Shown here piece by piece: positions 16,434-27,343 of a DNA stretch of 33,242 nt. The stretch is taken from positions 1-33,242 of the forward strand of contig CAJQOS010000002.1 in assembly GCA_905479975.1 (NCBI GenBank), in the 5' to 3' direction. This DNA comes from an uncultured Puniceicoccaceae bacterium. Lineage in GTDB: Bacteria; Verrucomicrobiota; Verrucomicrobiia; Opitutales; Coraliomargaritaceae. Within the stretch, counting starts at the first letter, position 1. Each line of letters begins with the position of its first letter. The notes beneath the pieces were generated by a model. It was not told the origin of the DNA and ran no database searches. It was given only the letters and a program-made list of their open reading frames with translations. Position numbers and translations under genes: made by a program.

Positions 16434-17522
16434 ATGCCACAACCACTCACCGTCGAACTCGCCGAACGGGCGTATCCCATTCATTTCAGTGACAGCCTGG
16501 CTGCACTGAAAAACGACGTCGCTGCTCTGCGCGCCGCTGGCCGCACGGTTCGTGTGTTGAGCGATGCCAAAGTGCTAGCGGCTCAGCCCGAGGTGCTGGC
16601 ACAAGCAGGTTTCCAAGAAGACGAAATCCTCAAACTCCCTGCTGGCGAGCAAACCAAATCGGTCGAGTTCCTGAGCCAATCACTCAGTTTTCTAGCCGCG
16701 CAATCCATGAACCGCGACTGCGCGCTGTTCGCCTTCGGCGGTGGCGTGATTGGCGACCTCACCGGCTACGTCGCAGCCAGCTATTTGCGCGGCATCGATT
16801 TTTATCAAATCCCGACCACCCTACTTTCGATGGTCGATAGCTCGGTTGGCGGTAAGACCGGGATCAACTTGCCCGAAGGCAAAAACCTCGTCGGCGCATT
16901 CTGGCAGCCCAAGGCAGTCTATATCGAAACCACATTGCTCGAAACGCTGCCAGCACGTGAATTCGCGGCAGGCATGGCCGAAGTCATCAAATACGGCATG
17001 CTCTACGACTTCGACTTTTTCAAAGAGCTGGAGGAGGTCAATACGCTCACAGCAACTTCGCCCGAGCTCGCGGGCATCGTTCGCCGTTGCTGCGCGATCA
17101 AAGCAGAGATCGTTGCCGACGACGAAAAGGAAACCGCCGCAACTGGTGGCCGCGCGCTGCTGAACCTCGGACACACCTTTGCCCATGCGGTTGAAAACGT
17201 CGCTGGCTATGGTCAATATTTACACGGGGAAGCCGTGGCAATCGGCCTAAATTTGGCCACACAACTTTCCGTGCAACTCGGTCAGATCGACGCAAGCGAC
17301 ATCGCCCGCGCCAATGCGCTGATCGAGCGTTGCGCCCTGCCGACTGGCCTCAAGGCACCACTACCGATCACCGACCTGATGGCAGCCATGCAAAAAGACA
17401 AGAAGAACCGCGGCGGCAAGCTGCGCTTCGTCAGCATGGACGCACTCGGCAAAGCAGTGACCACGGACGGCGTCGACGCTGCGATGGTCGAAGCGCTTTG
17501 GAAGACAGTCGGCGCGGAATAA
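16434..17522 (+). CDS. aroB: 3-dehydroquinate synthase
   Basis: This second enzyme of the shikimate pathway converts DAHP to 3-dehydroquinate using NAD and a metal ion. It has 362 residues, normal length. Motifs: FAFGGGVIGDLTGYVAASYLRGI (NAD region), TTLLSMVDSSVGGKTGIN (substrate and metal region), AAGMAEVIKYGM, NLGHTFAHAVE and HGEAVAIGL with the metal-binding histidines. It follows ftsY by 83 bases filled with the strand-switched heptad array, with no Shine-Dalgarno sequence. No other aro gene is in the window. Confidence 0.96.
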   Translation: MPQPLTVELAERAYPIHFSDSLAALKNDVAALRAAGRTVRVLSDAKVLAAQPEVLAQAGFQEDEILKLPAGEQTKSVEFLSQSLSFLAAQSMNRDCALFAFGGGVIGDLTGYVAASYLRGIDFYQIPTTLLSMVDSSVGGKTGINLPEGKNLVGAFWQPKAVYIETTLLETLPAREFAAGMAEVIKYGMLYDFDFFKELEEVNTLTATSPELAGIVRRCCAIKAEIVADDEKETAATGGRALLNLGHTFAHAVENVAGYGQYLHGEAVAIGLNLATQLSVQLGQIDASDIARANALIERCALPTGLKAPLPITDLMAAMQKDKKNRGGKLRFVSMDALGKAVTTDGVDAAMVEALWKTVGAE

Positions 17523-17557
17523 TCCGATGCAACCGGCGACCATCCCACCGGCCAGCC

Positions 17558-17758
17558 CTACCGCCGCATCCGCAGCAGTCGCCCCACCCCGAAACCAGCC
17601 ACCGCTGAGATCGCGATTACCAAAAATAATGGCAACTGTACCTGCACGGCCACAAAGCTAAGCGTGACTTCCCTGCTGTTCTGGAAAACCAGAACGATCA
17701 ACAGTGTCAGTAAAACAGAGCCGAGAATGAGACGAGTGTTTCGCTTGGTCAGTTTCAT
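17558..17758 (-). CDS. LapA/DUF1049-like small membrane protein
   Basis: This 66-residue protein has two membrane segments (about 9-26 and 40-60) and the LVFQNSREVTLSFV pattern typical of LapA/DUF1049 (FxxQN...V). It ends in basic LLRMRR. Its ATG overlaps the protease stop codon (17755-17758), so translation is probably coupled. LapA-like proteins are linked to lipopolysaccharide assembly in proteobacteria; the role here is only inferred. Together with the protease it suggests envelope maintenance. Confidence 0.82.
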   Translation of the reverse strand: MKLTKRNTRLILGSVLLTLLIVLVFQNSREVTLSFVAVQVQLPLFLVIAISAVAGFGVGRLLRMRR

Positions 17759-19212
17759 TCTTGAATATAAATTGCAATGAAGTGATTCGTGCCAGAGCTC
17801 CAGATATAGAGACGATTCGCACCGACCTGTAATTGCGCTTCGAGTTCCTCTAAGGTAGACACGGCTTCGCCGTTTACTTCGACAATCACCATTCCGCGAG
17901 CCATCAGCTCAGAGTAAGGCGACTCAGGCAAGACATCCCCAACGCCGACGCCATCGACGTCATCCGGCAATGACCAGCCTTTACGCAAACGGCCGTCAAT
18001 CGACAGTAATTGCACGCCTTCGAGTATATTTTGCTCTGCTTCCGCACTCGCAACGGAGCCCGTCAAGCTGCCTAACACGACAGGCAACGTCAGCGTTTCG
18101 CCCTGACGAATCAGTGTGACATTCACTTTGCGCCCGGGACGCATCTGAGAGACGATCAGTCGAAGCTGCGGAGCCGATTTTATGTCAACATCATCGATTT
18201 TCATAATAATATCGCCATGGCGAATGCCCCCCTGCTCTGCCGGCGAATCCACGATTACTTGATTCACCAACGCGCCACGAGTGGTGCTCAACTCAAAGGC
18301 ATCAGCTAGATCTGGAGTCAAATTGACGGGTATCAAGCCAAGTAATCCACGCGGCACTTCGCCAGTTTCGATCAAATTCGTCACCACGTTGAGCACCATG
18401 CTGGACGGGATCGCAAAACCGATTCCAATACTCCCACCGGAGCGAGAAACAATCGCAGTATTGATCCCGATCAAGCGACCGGCGGCATCGATTAACGCGC
18501 CACCAGAATTGCCCAAATTCACAGCTGCATCGGTCTGAATAAAATTCTCATATGACCCCGGCTCCAGAATGCCCGAAGAATCTCGTCCGAGCGCAGAGAC
18601 AATTCCCTGCGTCGCCGTCAACCCGACATCCAGCGGATTACCAATCGCAAATACAATATCCCCAACACGCAGCTTTGCACTATCGGCAATCGTCACAACC
18701 GGCAAAGCCTCCTCTGGCTCGATTTTTAACACTGCCACATCTGTCTTCTGATCCGAGCCAACCAGCGTCGCGACATACTCGACATCATCACTCAGGCGCA
18801 CACGAATTTCATCTGCTGCTTGGCCACGCGGCACTTGAATCACATGAGAATTCGTCACGATATATCCGTCCTCCGAAATAATGACCCCCGATCCGACTCC
18901 GACCTGCTCCATGCGCTCCTTGGGACTATCTGCCTCAGGCTGCGGCAAGGGCCGACCAAACTGGCGAAATAAATCCTGCAACCCCTGCGGCGCCCGCTGA
19001 TAATACGAGGGCTGAACGATCCGCGAGCTATAAACTGCGACAACCGACGGCGTGGCTTTATCGAGTATATCCGCATAGGACACGACCGGCAACTCACCAA
19101 TCGATGCCACAGCTCTGAAGTCTTCGAGGACCCGGAGCTCCGGATTTTTCTCCGCCGCGAACAGCGACGAGACAATGATACCGCTAATGAATAGAAATGA
19201 GGTAGGTTTCAT
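17755..19212 (-). CDS. Periplasmic DegP/DegQ-type serine protease with two PDZ domains
   Basis: From the ATG at 19212 it has 485 residues. A TTG at 19350 is in frame but adds 46 residues before a clean signal peptide (MKPTSFLFISGIIVSSLFAA), so I rejected it. The trypsin-like domain has H123 (VTNSHVI), D158 (KTDVAVL) and S236 (NLGNSGGAL). The first PDZ is at about 290-385 and the second, more divergent, at about 395-475. The order fits HtrA proteases that degrade or refold misfolded envelope proteins. The family is DegP/DegQ-like; the exact subtype is not settled. It is translationally coupled to the LapA-like gene. Confidence 0.94.
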   Translation of the reverse strand: MKPTSFLFISGIIVSSLFAAEKNPELRVLEDFRAVASIGELPVVSYADILDKATPSVVAVYSSRIVQPSYYQRAPQGLQDLFRQFGRPLPQPEADSPKERMEQVGVGSGVIISEDGYIVTNSHVIQVPRGQAADEIRVRLSDDVEYVATLVGSDQKTDVAVLKIEPEEALPVVTIADSAKLRVGDIVFAIGNPLDVGLTATQGIVSALGRDSSGILEPGSYENFIQTDAAVNLGNSGGALIDAAGRLIGINTAIVSRSGGSIGIGFAIPSSMVLNVVTNLIETGEVPRGLLGLIPVNLTPDLADAFELSTTRGALVNQVIVDSPAEQGGIRHGDIIMKIDDVDIKSAPQLRLIVSQMRPGRKVNVTLIRQGETLTLPVVLGSLTGSVASAEAEQNILEGVQLLSIDGRLRKGWSLPDDVDGVGVGDVLPESPYSELMARGMVIVEVNGEAVSTLEELEAQLQVGANRLYIWSSGTNHFIAIYIQE

Positions 19213-19437
19213 GAGTTCGACAGAAGTCAAACAGCTCGGTTCCGCAAGTTCAACGCTTTGAAAAAAGAAAGCGCAGCCGCACCAGAGCATCGAACGCATC
19301 TTTAGACGTGCATTTAGTAGAAAAGAAATAGTAATGTGGGTGCAATTCAAGGTATTGCCTGTTTTTAGTCACCCATCTCTCCAAAAGGAAGCGCTACTAG
19401 CCTCATTGCCTCAACCAACAGACTTACTGATTTTATT

Positions 19438-19860
19438 ATGCTATCACTCTCGACCACCACTGGCTATGCAATCCGTGCTCTAAGCTGCCTCGGCGGCCCC
19501 GATGGCCCACCAATGCTGGTCAAAGACCTCGCCGTCCAATCCGATGTCTCGAACTTCTACCTCGCGAAGATCATCAGCCGCCTGAGTGAAGCGGGGCTGG
19601 TGAAGAGTAAACGTGGCTACACAGGTGGTGTGCAACTCGCCCGCCCAGCGGAAGAGATCAGCCTCCTGGATGTGAGCCGTGCGATCGATGGCGATGAATG
19701 GACGGAAGGTTGCCTGCTCGGCATGGCACAATGCTCCGACGAGCGCGCCTGCCCGCACCACCACTTTTGGAAGAAGACGCGCTGCGAGATCAAGAAGAAC
19801 CTCGCCGAAACCTCGCTCAAAGACTCCGCCGAGTTTGAAGCCCGCAAGAAGCAGGGCTAA
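19438..19860 (+). CDS. Rrf2-family transcriptional regulator
   Basis: This 140-residue winged-helix regulator has N-terminal MLSLSTTTGYAIRALSCLG and the recognition region VSNFYLAKIISRLSEAGLVKSKRGYTGGVQLARPAEEISLLDV. C92, C99 and C105 lie in the positions used for an iron-sulfur cluster by IscR and NsrR (spacing C-x6-C-x5-C). It could therefore sense Fe-S status, nitric oxide or redox. Which subclass is uncertain. An NnrS-like gene is 9 kb away but linkage is unproven. It is not next to the suf genes. Confidence 0.9.
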   Translation: MLSLSTTTGYAIRALSCLGGPDGPPMLVKDLAVQSDVSNFYLAKIISRLSEAGLVKSKRGYTGGVQLARPAEEISLLDVSRAIDGDEWTEGCLLGMAQCSDERACPHHHFWKKTRCEIKKNLAETSLKDSAEFEARKKQG

Positions 19861-19982
19861 TTCTTCGTCGCCGACGAAAAACCGAACCAAATTGTTCAAA
19901 ATCAATTCTCGTAATCCACCTCCCCCCTCCCTAAAACTAAGGAATACTACCCACATATAACTTTCAGAAAAACACTAAGCGG

Positions 19983-21107
19983 ATGCAACTCAGCCCTCAG
20001 GCAACGGAAGAAGCCAAAATCCTGATTGTGGACGACGAGCCGCAAAACCTGCAATTGGTTGGCGAAATCCTACGACGCGAGGGCATGCGGTTTATCTTCG
20101 CCATCAATGGCGAAGAAGCCCTGGAAGCCGCTAAAGAGCAACAACCGACGCTGATTCTACTCGACGTCATGATGCCCGGCATCGACGGACTTGAAGTCTG
20201 TAAGCAACTCAAGGCCTGTGAGCAAACCGAAACGATTCCCGTCATTTTCTTAACTGCGATCGCAGAAGTCACCGATCTGGTCAGTGCCTTTGCTGCCGGT
20301 GGCGTGGATTACATAAAGAAGCCCTTCATCCGCGAAGAACTGCTCGCACGCGTGCGCACTCACATCAACTTGCACGTCGTCCAGCAGCAACTCAATGCGC
20401 TCTATCAGCAAAAAACAGAGCTGCTAACCACGCTCGCGCACGACATCAAAAACCCCACCAGCGCAATCCAAGGATTGGCACCGATGATGATCGAAGACAT
20501 CCGGAGCGACAGCTGTAGCTCGGATGAGCTCTGCTCCATGCTCGAACTCATAGGTGAAAGCGCCTGCGGCATGACCGAACTGGTCAATGACATCCTGAAT
20601 GAGGAGACACAGCTACAAGGCGAAGTCCCCCTGTTGACCGACGCTCAGACCAACGCGGCCGACGTCGTCTCCCATCTAGTTAAACTCAATGCCACCCAAG
20701 CGAAGGAGAAATCGATTCGACTCAAGCATAAGCCGGAGTTCGACCCCATGGTGCGCATCAGCCGGCGGATCTTAACCGAGATGTTCGACAACATCATCAG
20801 TAATGCCGTGAAATACTCATGCCACGACTCGGAGATCATCATCCGGTTAAGCAAATCGAACACACCGGAAACGGGATTTCGATTCGAAGTGCATGACAAT
20901 GCATCCCCGATCCCCGCAGAAACAAGAGACGCATTGTTCCAAAAATTCCAAAAAGGCCCTCAAGCTCCGCTGGGCAACAGCTCATCGCATGGACTGGGCC
21001 TGGCGATCGTAAAACGCCTGGTCGACCTGTATGAAGGCCGGGTCGGTGCCTACGAGCGAGAAGACACGACAGGTAATGTATTTTACTTGGAAATCCCGAT
21101 CCGGTGA
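19983..21107 (+). CDS. Response regulator-histidine kinase (REC-HisKA-HATPase)
   Basis: This soluble 374-residue protein has a receiver domain first (about 11-128; D61 phosphoacceptor in [12 protein letters not shown]91, K113 in DYIKKPF). A short coiled linker, the H-box [10 protein letters not shown] (H153) and a GHKL ATPase domain follow (N270 in [22 protein letters not shown] at 337-346). The G1 box reads HDNASPI rather than DxGxGI, so ATP binding may be weak. It has no membrane segment and no output domain. It ends 28 bases before the propeller kinase, with which it probably forms one phosphorelay. Confidence 0.9.
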   Translation: MQLSPQATEEAKILIVDDEPQNLQLVGEILRREGMRFIFAINGEEALEAAKEQQPTLILLDVMMPGIDGLEVCKQLKACEQTETIPVIFLTAIAEVTDLVSAFAAGGVDYIKKPFIREELLARVRTHINLHVVQQQLNALYQQKTELLTTLAHDIKNPTSAIQGLAPMMIEDIRSDSCSSDELCSMLELIGESACGMTELVNDILNEETQLQGEVPLLTDAQTNAADVVSHLVKLNATQAKEKSIRLKHKPEFDPMVRISRRILTEMFDNIISNAVKYSCHDSEIIIRLSKSNTPETGFRFEVHDNASPIPAETRDALFQKFQKGPQAPLGNSSSHGLGLAIVKRLVDLYEGRVGAYEREDTTGNVFYLEIPIR

Positions 21108-21135
21108 TCGCGCCCCACCACTGAGGCTACCCCAC

Positions 21136-24100
21136 ATGCTTGCAAGTCGACGACCCCCCACGCATTTCATCCATAACATCCTCAGGAAGTGCCGTTATGC
21201 ACTTATTGTAACGCTACTATCAATCGTCTCGCCTACACTCTCGATTGCCGTTACTCCCCTGGAAGACTACGTCATTAAGAATCTGACGTCCGACGACGGA
21301 CTGCCGATGAACCAATTGAACTATCTGGCTTGCTCGGAGCGCGGCTTTCTTTGGATCGCCACATTCGAAGGCCTGATCCGCTATGATGGCTTCGAATTCA
21401 ACGCCATCACGCACCAAGACCACTCCGAACTCAAAGGTGGCACCTTTGACGTGCTGGTCGATCGAAACGACGCCGTATGGGCCTTCGACAGCAATCATCG
21501 CTACCTATTCCGCAATCAAAACGGACAAATGAGCTCTTGGCCGACACAGAAGATCACCAGGGTCATCGACTATACCCTGTATAAAGATTGGAACGGGGAT
21601 GCTCTTTTCCTTGGAGGCAACCGGTTCTACAGGATCGTCGATGAGGAGATCGAAGCGTATCCCATCGCCGGCCTGAACGAATTGACGATTTATCACGCAC
21701 TCTTTGCGGATGATGGCAGCCTGTGGATCGCAGGAGAGACAGGAGAGCTCTACCGCATTATAGACGGCGAAGTATCGCACTTCTCGCCGAAAGAACTAGG
21801 AGCCGGATCCAATCGAATCGTCAATATCGAACAAGGTCTCAACGGCTCGATCTGGGCGATATCCAGCAGCAACGACCTACTGCACTACCAAGACGGCACA
21901 TGGCGGATCACCCAAGACGAACGACTCGCCAAAAGCGGACAGATCCGTGACCTTCTGGCAGAAGCGGACGGAACCGTTTGGATCGGCTCTCAAAGCGGCA
22001 TGTTTCGCTATAACGACGGAGCCATTGAAAAACTGATACAATACGGCGCTCAAGACGAAGATCACATCTTCTCGATTACACTGACACGAGAAGGCAGCAT
22101 CGCTTACACCACGTTGAACAATGGATTAAAACTGCTCCAAAAACGTATTTTCAAGACCTACACCGAGCGCAACGGGCTGGGCCGCGGAGTCGCACGCTGC
22201 ATCCTGCCGCATCCCGACGGCGGCTACCTGATCGGCTCGACCAACGGGGTCGATCGGATCAATACAGACTCCGACCGCGTCGAACAACAATTCCCAGAGC
22301 TTCAGGGGGTCGATACCACCGACATTGAGATCATCAGCCCCGAAGAGATCTACTTCTCCAGCTATGGCCAAGGGCTGTTTCACTACAAAGACGGGAAGAT
22401 CCGACACACCACTCAAGAAGACGGCCTCATCTCCGACACCATCTACAGCATGGAGAAGACCGCAGATGGCCGACTCGTCCTAGCCACCTACTATGGTCTA
22501 GATATCTACGACGGTAACAAGCTAACAAGTATCTCGGTCGAGGACGGGCTGCCTTCCAATATCGCATTTTCCCTATTCACCGACTCTCGCCAACGACTCT
22601 GGATCTCGCTCGCATCCGCAGGCCTTTGCTACCTTCAGGATGATCAACCCGTGCATTTCACAAAAGGCACACCGCTGGAAAACGTCACCGTCTTTCACCT
22701 CAGCGAAGACCGTGATGGCACGATCTGGGGAGGCTACAGCGGAGGCGTCCTTCGCATCCGCGATGGGCAGCTCAAAACCTTCAACCTCACCGGCATCTTC
22801 CCACGCGCCAACATTTTCCACGTCTGGAATGATGGCGCAGGCAGTCTCTGGCTCACCTCGAATTCGGGACTTTTCCAACTGAAAAAAGAATTATTCGAGA
22901 AGGATGAACTGCCGAAAGACATCCCCTACCAAAGCTACCACAAGGCCGACGGATTACCATCAAACAACACCACGGCCCTATCCCGTGCCTATATGGACGA
23001 CCATTCATTCTGGGTGCCGTTCAATGGTGGCGTAGTCCAAGTAGATCCCGAAAAGGCCAACGCCCCCCCACTCATCGCACCTGCGGTGATTGACCAAGTC
23101 CGAGCGAACGAACAAATAATAACAGCTCACTTACTCAACGAGACAGCCTCCCTCGTATTCGAACCCGGCCTACAGCGCCTGCGCATCAGCTACACCGCCC
23201 CCATCTTTCAGGCAACCACCCGCACCATCTTTCACACGCGCTTGCTCGGGTTTGAAGACTGGGAGAGCACCTCACGCCGAGAAGCCGTCTACACTAATCT
23301 ACCTCCCGGAGATTACACCTTCGAAGTCGGGATCCGACCACATGACGACAGAAAGGAGCACGCACCCGACGCGGTTCTGCATTTCACAATCAAACCCTAC
23401 TTCCATCAAACGATCACATTCTACATTTTAGCAGCCGGTGGATTCCTGCTGATAGGCTATTTGATCAACTTCCTCAGACTACGTGCATCCAAACGCCACC
23501 ACAGGCACCTCGGCACACTGGTGGACGCACGCACCCGCGAGCTTCGGCATCGTAGCGAAGAACTGGTGATCGCCAAAGAACACGCCGAATCCGCCAACCG
23601 TATCAAGAGCGAATTCACAGCCAACATCAGTCACGAAATCCGCACCCCGATGAACTCGATCATAGGCTTTGCCGACATCCTCAAAGAAGAGGTAAGCGAC
23701 CCCGCTCACAAAAACTATCTGGGTGCGATTCTCAAATCGGGCGACACACTGCTGACCATGATCGGCGACCTGCTCGACCTCTCAAAAATCGAGGCCAACA
23801 AGCTGACACTCTCCCCCCGCCCAACCGATCTGGTCGCCAACTGCCAAGACACCCTACAAATGTTCGAGCCCAGCTTGGCCGAGAAAGATTTGACACTCGA
23901 ATTTTACCCCGAACCGGACATCCCCGCGCAGCTAATCATAGATCCGTCGCGCTTTAGGCAAGTCCTCCTCAATCTCGTCGGCAATGCCATCAAATTCACA
24001 GACGAAGGCACGGTCGCCATACACATCAGACTCTTCAACATCACTGAGAATCATGCACACATTCGCTGTCTAGTCAGCGATACGGGAGAAGGCATCCCCG

Positions 24101-24672
24101 AGGATCAACTCAAACGAATCTTCAATGCTTTCGAACAAGCCAGCCGCGACCACACACGGACCGAAATGGGATCCGGATTGGGATTGGCCATTACCAAACG
24201 CTTGGTTGAAATGATGGATGGCAGTATCTCAGTCCGAAGCAAATTCGGCATAGGCTCCACATTCACCATCGACTTCCCCGAGTTGAAAATCCAACCGACG
24301 GGCACCACGCCGCCGCACCACGAAACAACGCACGACATACCGATTCAAGTCGCTCAGAAAAATGAGGACTTCTCCACCGCAGAACTCGTGGATGCCTTCA
24401 CCAATGGACCATTCTCGGCAGAACACCTTGATCGGCTCATCGAACTGTTTGAAACCACGCTCATTCCCGCCTTAAAAATGATCGACATCGAAGAGCTCAT
24501 TTCCGCCGAAATCAACATCGTCGAAATCAACCAACACTACGATCACCCGATACTGGCAAAGCTCAGTCATTGCATCCACGACTATTGCGAAAACCTATCG
24601 ATCTCAAAAAGCCGCAAGCTCCGACTCCACCTAATCGAGATGATCGTGCAACTGGATAGCGCGCGAAATTAG
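21136..24672 (+). CDS. Two-component propeller sensor histidine kinase
   Basis: It has 1178 residues from the ATG at 21136; an earlier in-frame start overlaps the previous gene. An N-terminal export segment (about 17-38) precedes a large sensor of repeated two-component-regulator propeller blades (for example GFLWIATFEGLIRYDG, GSLWIAGETGELYRI, GTVWIGSQSGMFRYNDG). A Y_Y_Y domain follows (about 665-755), one membrane segment (about 757-783), HisKA with H833 (SHEIRTPMNS), and a HATPase (VGNAIKFTDEG, SDTGEGIPEDQL, GSGLGLAITKRL). The architecture resembles Bacteroidetes hybrid two-component systems for glycan sensing, but there is no receiver or AraC output. Instead the last 120 or so residues are a helical domain I cannot name. 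The receiver may be supplied by the upstream protein. A TonB receptor follows. Confidence 0.93.
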   Translation: MLASRRPPTHFIHNILRKCRYALIVTLLSIVSPTLSIAVTPLEDYVIKNLTSDDGLPMNQLNYLACSERGFLWIATFEGLIRYDGFEFNAITHQDHSELKGGTFDVLVDRNDAVWAFDSNHRYLFRNQNGQMSSWPTQKITRVIDYTLYKDWNGDALFLGGNRFYRIVDEEIEAYPIAGLNELTIYHALFADDGSLWIAGETGELYRIIDGEVSHFSPKELGAGSNRIVNIEQGLNGSIWAISSSNDLLHYQDGTWRITQDERLAKSGQIRDLLAEADGTVWIGSQSGMFRYNDGAIEKLIQYGAQDEDHIFSITLTREGSIAYTTLNNGLKLLQKRIFKTYTERNGLGRGVARCILPHPDGGYLIGSTNGVDRINTDSDRVEQQFPELQGVDTTDIEIISPEEIYFSSYGQGLFHYKDGKIRHTTQEDGLISDTIYSMEKTADGRLVLATYYGLDIYDGNKLTSISVEDGLPSNIAFSLFTDSRQRLWISLASAGLCYLQDDQPVHFTKGTPLENVTVFHLSEDRDGTIWGGYSGGVLRIRDGQLKTFNLTGIFPRANIFHVWNDGAGSLWLTSNSGLFQLKKELFEKDELPKDIPYQSYHKADGLPSNNTTALSRAYMDDHSFWVPFNGGVVQVDPEKANAPPLIAPAVIDQVRANEQIITAHLLNETASLVFEPGLQRLRISYTAPIFQATTRTIFHTRLLGFEDWESTSRREAVYTNLPPGDYTFEVGIRPHDDRKEHAPDAVLHFTIKPYFHQTITFYILAAGGFLLIGYLINFLRLRASKRHHRHLGTLVDARTRELRHRSEELVIAKEHAESANRIKSEFTANISHEIRTPMNSIIGFADILKEEVSDPAHKNYLGAILKSGDTLLTMIGDLLDLSKIEANKLTLSPRPTDLVANCQDTLQMFEPSLAEKDLTLEFYPEPDIPAQLIIDPSRFRQVLLNLVGNAIKFTDEGTVAIHIRLFNITENHAHIRCLVSDTGEGIPEDQLKRIFNAFEQASRDHTRTEMGSGLGLAITKRLVEMMDGSISVRSKFGIGSTFTIDFPELKIQPTGTTPPHHETTHDIPIQVAQKNEDFSTAELVDAFTNGPFSAEHLDRLIELFETTLIPALKMIDIEELISAEINIVEINQHYDHPILAKLSHCIHDYCENLSISKSRKLRLHLIEMIVQLDSARN

Positions 24673-24723
24673 CATCAGACCGCCCCTGCATCACAATTCC
24701 CCATCCGCCCCCAAATAACAGCC

Positions 24724-27234
24724 ATGCCACAACAAGTAAATCCAATCCGCCTGTGTTTCCTTTGCTTACCACTCGCAGCCGTCTTCGCAGAGGAGACTCT
24801 CCCGAACGAACACACGGAAGACGCAGGAATGGCCACCACCGTATTGGACGACTACGTCGTGTATGCCCCCATTCCACTCGAAGAAAGTGTCCTGCCCACC
24901 GCACGCCCCATCAACTCTGTTTACGGCACCGACATGAGCGTGCTGGATACGCCGCGTAACATCACCGTCATCTCTAGAGAACAACTCGATGCCATCAGCA
25001 TCAAAGACCCGCGCGACTTCGCAAAACTCACCACCTCCAGCTATACCGGCTCCAACTTCGGCGCACCCACCACGCCCAGCATTCGCGGGCAAATCGCCGA
25101 CACTCTCGTCAACGGCATGCGCAAGGGCATGTCCAATAACGGCAATGGCATGCCACTGAACTTCAACTCCGTCGAGTCCGTCAACATCCTCAAAGGCCCT
25201 CCCTCCGTCATGGTCGGCGTGTCTCAATATGTCGGCGGCTACGTCGATCTCATCACCAAAAAGCCAACCTTCGACGGCAACTACGGCTACGCGACCGCAA
25301 CCGTCGATAGCGAAGGCATGCAACAACTGGAGATCGATCAAAACATCGCACTCTCCGAAACGCTCGCCATGCGCGTCAGCCTCACCGGCGAAGACAGCAC
25401 CGACTACTATTGGGACGACTACAAACGCCAAACCACAGCCATCTACGCAGCACTCACTTGGATTCCCAACGAGAACTATCAACTCGAAGTCAACGGCGAG
25501 TATTTCAACGCCAACTACACAGAGAACTGGGGCATCAATCGCCCCACCGATGATCTGCTCGATCACGGCATCTACGTCAAAGGCACGGGCACCACCGGCG
25601 GTTTCGGAGATACACTGACGACCGAAGGCACCACAAAGATTGACCGTGACGAACGCCTCCACGGCGATGGCGACGACTCCAACGGCGACTACTTCTCACT
25701 GCAAGCCGTCCAGACGTTCACTGGCGACCCAGATCTCACCATCGTCAACAACAGCCTCTTCCAATACTGTGATCGCGACACCTACAGTTCCTATCAGTAT
25801 AATGAATTGCTACGCGATAATTACAGGTTTGAGAACCGAACCGAATTCAGGACCGAGCAAAATCTCTTCGGTATGCTGCATAAGCTCAACCTCGGGCTCA
25901 GCCTCAGCTATCAAGACGTGTGGGCCGTCAACGATTACTACCACGAGCCCGCCAACGCTTGGGATCTCTCGAGGCCAACCTCAGAGATTGGTGTCACCGA
26001 CTCCGAAGTTTTTGAGCCCATAGTTTTTTTTCCAGGCTACAACTTTTACAATGCATTTCCAGTGCACGGCCAATCGGCTCGCGGCAAACTAAGCGCATTC
26101 CCAGGATCAACTTCAAGTAGCTACGACATCCCCGGAGGAGAAGTGCTCGGCAACAACGATTCCAACGACTCTCAAATCACCACAGCAGGTATCTTCGTTC
26201 AAGACGAGATTCTGCTGACCGAGCAACTCATTCTACTTGTAGGCGGCCGCCTAGACTTCGTGCACGTCGAATCCGAGGATCCGATGTTTGACGACATGAT
26301 CCGTCATCTACAACGCGAGAACCCGGGCGTCGACTACTCCGGCGTAAACAAGGCAGAAGACACCCACGACGACTTCATCCCGAATTTCAACGTCGGCCTC
26401 GTCTACAAATTAACGCCAACGAAAAGCTTGTATGCGAATTACAACTACAGCGAGTCAATGCCCTCCGACCTCGGCGGAGGCATTGCACTCGAGAGCCAAG
26501 GCGACAGAAATGGCAAAATCGACGAAGACAAATTCGACCGTAAAAGCGAGCTCGTCGAAGGCGGCTTCAAAGCTACGTTCTTCGAAAACACACTGTTTTA
26601 CTCTGCCAATGCCTTTTACCAAACACGCACCGACCAACAATCAAGAGGCGAAGACATCAAAATTCAAATCACGGGCTTCGAAACCGAGCTCAGCTATCAA
26701 CCCTCCAGAAAACTCTACCTGGTCGCCGGCTACAGCTACATCGAATCTATCACCAAAAATGGCCAAAGCGCCACCCAAGCCCCGATCAGCTCAGTGGACA
26801 GCGTCGGAGGCACTTACAACTATGATACGTTTTATACCTTCGACGGTTACGATGCACGCACTCCCGGTGTACCGCGCAGTATCATCAACGGTCTAGTCGC
26901 CTACAAACTCACAGACCATCTCACCGCAACCTGCGGCCTACTCATCACCTCGCCGATGGACTTGGGCTATAACGTGCCCTCAGAACACGTCAACAATAGC
27001 GACGGCAGTGAGCCAATTGCACCGATCGGGAATCTCGACGCCATCGAAATCCCTTGGCAGTATTCCGTCGACTTCGGCATCAAATACGAAACCGCCCGCT
27101 GGGCTATTTCGCTAAAAATGCTCAACGCCACCGATGAAGAAAACTGGGGTGCCGTCCACAGCCTCTACGGCAACGACTCCGTCTACGCCGAACTACCACG
27201 TCGCTACGAACTCGCCGCCACGATTAAGTGGTAG
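24724..27234 (+). CDS. TonB-dependent outer-membrane receptor
   Basis: This 836-residue protein has a signal peptide ([17 protein letters not shown]). The plug domain (about 50-180) shows [38 protein letters not shown] and [23 protein letters not shown]. The beta-barrel extends to the C-terminus, which ends in aromatic-rich YELAATIKW. The plug is of the siderophore-receptor-like class, but in this group such receptors also import other ligands. The acidic DDYVVYAP stretch near residue 40 may be the TonB box. It begins 51 bases after the propeller kinase in the same orientation. The ligand is unknown; no TonB/ExbBD genes are in the window. Confidence 0.93.
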   Translation: MPQQVNPIRLCFLCLPLAAVFAEETLPNEHTEDAGMATTVLDDYVVYAPIPLEESVLPTARPINSVYGTDMSVLDTPRNITVISREQLDAISIKDPRDFAKLTTSSYTGSNFGAPTTPSIRGQIADTLVNGMRKGMSNNGNGMPLNFNSVESVNILKGPPSVMVGVSQYVGGYVDLITKKPTFDGNYGYATATVDSEGMQQLEIDQNIALSETLAMRVSLTGEDSTDYYWDDYKRQTTAIYAALTWIPNENYQLEVNGEYFNANYTENWGINRPTDDLLDHGIYVKGTGTTGGFGDTLTTEGTTKIDRDERLHGDGDDSNGDYFSLQAVQTFTGDPDLTIVNNSLFQYCDRDTYSSYQYNELLRDNYRFENRTEFRTEQNLFGMLHKLNLGLSLSYQDVWAVNDYYHEPANAWDLSRPTSEIGVTDSEVFEPIVFFPGYNFYNAFPVHGQSARGKLSAFPGSTSSSYDIPGGEVLGNNDSNDSQITTAGIFVQDEILLTEQLILLVGGRLDFVHVESEDPMFDDMIRHLQRENPGVDYSGVNKAEDTHDDFIPNFNVGLVYKLTPTKSLYANYNYSESMPSDLGGGIALESQGDRNGKIDEDKFDRKSELVEGGFKATFFENTLFYSANAFYQTRTDQQSRGEDIKIQITGFETELSYQPSRKLYLVAGYSYIESITKNGQSATQAPISSVDSVGGTYNYDTFYTFDGYDARTPGVPRSIINGLVAYKLTDHLTATCGLLITSPMDLGYNVPSEHVNNSDGSEPIAPIGNLDAIEIPWQYSVDFGIKYETARWAISLKMLNATDEENWGAVHSLYGNDSVYAELPRRYELAATIKW

Positions 27235-27244
27235 CGCTCCGCGT

Positions 27245-27326
27245 AGTCAGGTTCCTTTAGGTGCCTGACCGACAAGGCCAATGATGCCATTAATTCCAAT
27301 CGGGTGGCCAGCTAAAGCAAGCCACC
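27245..27326. terminator. Two hairpins between convergent TonB receptor and thrC
   Basis: Hairpin one has stem GTCAGG (27245-27250) with CCTGAC (27263-27268). Hairpin two has stem GGTGGC (27303-27308) with GCCACC (27321-27326). Neither has a good T run on either strand, so a terminator function is possible but weakly supported. Confidence 0.35.
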
Positions 27327-27343
27327 TACTTCACAAAAAAGCC

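Noticed and set aside
19213-19350. N-terminal extension of the DegQ-type protease from a TTG
   Set aside because: A clean signal peptide begins at the ATG at 19212, and the extension is not like a protease N-terminus.
19438-24672. Polysaccharide utilisation locus
   Set aside because: The propeller kinase and TonB receptor recall one, but no SusD-like protein, glycoside hydrolase or sulfatase is in the window.
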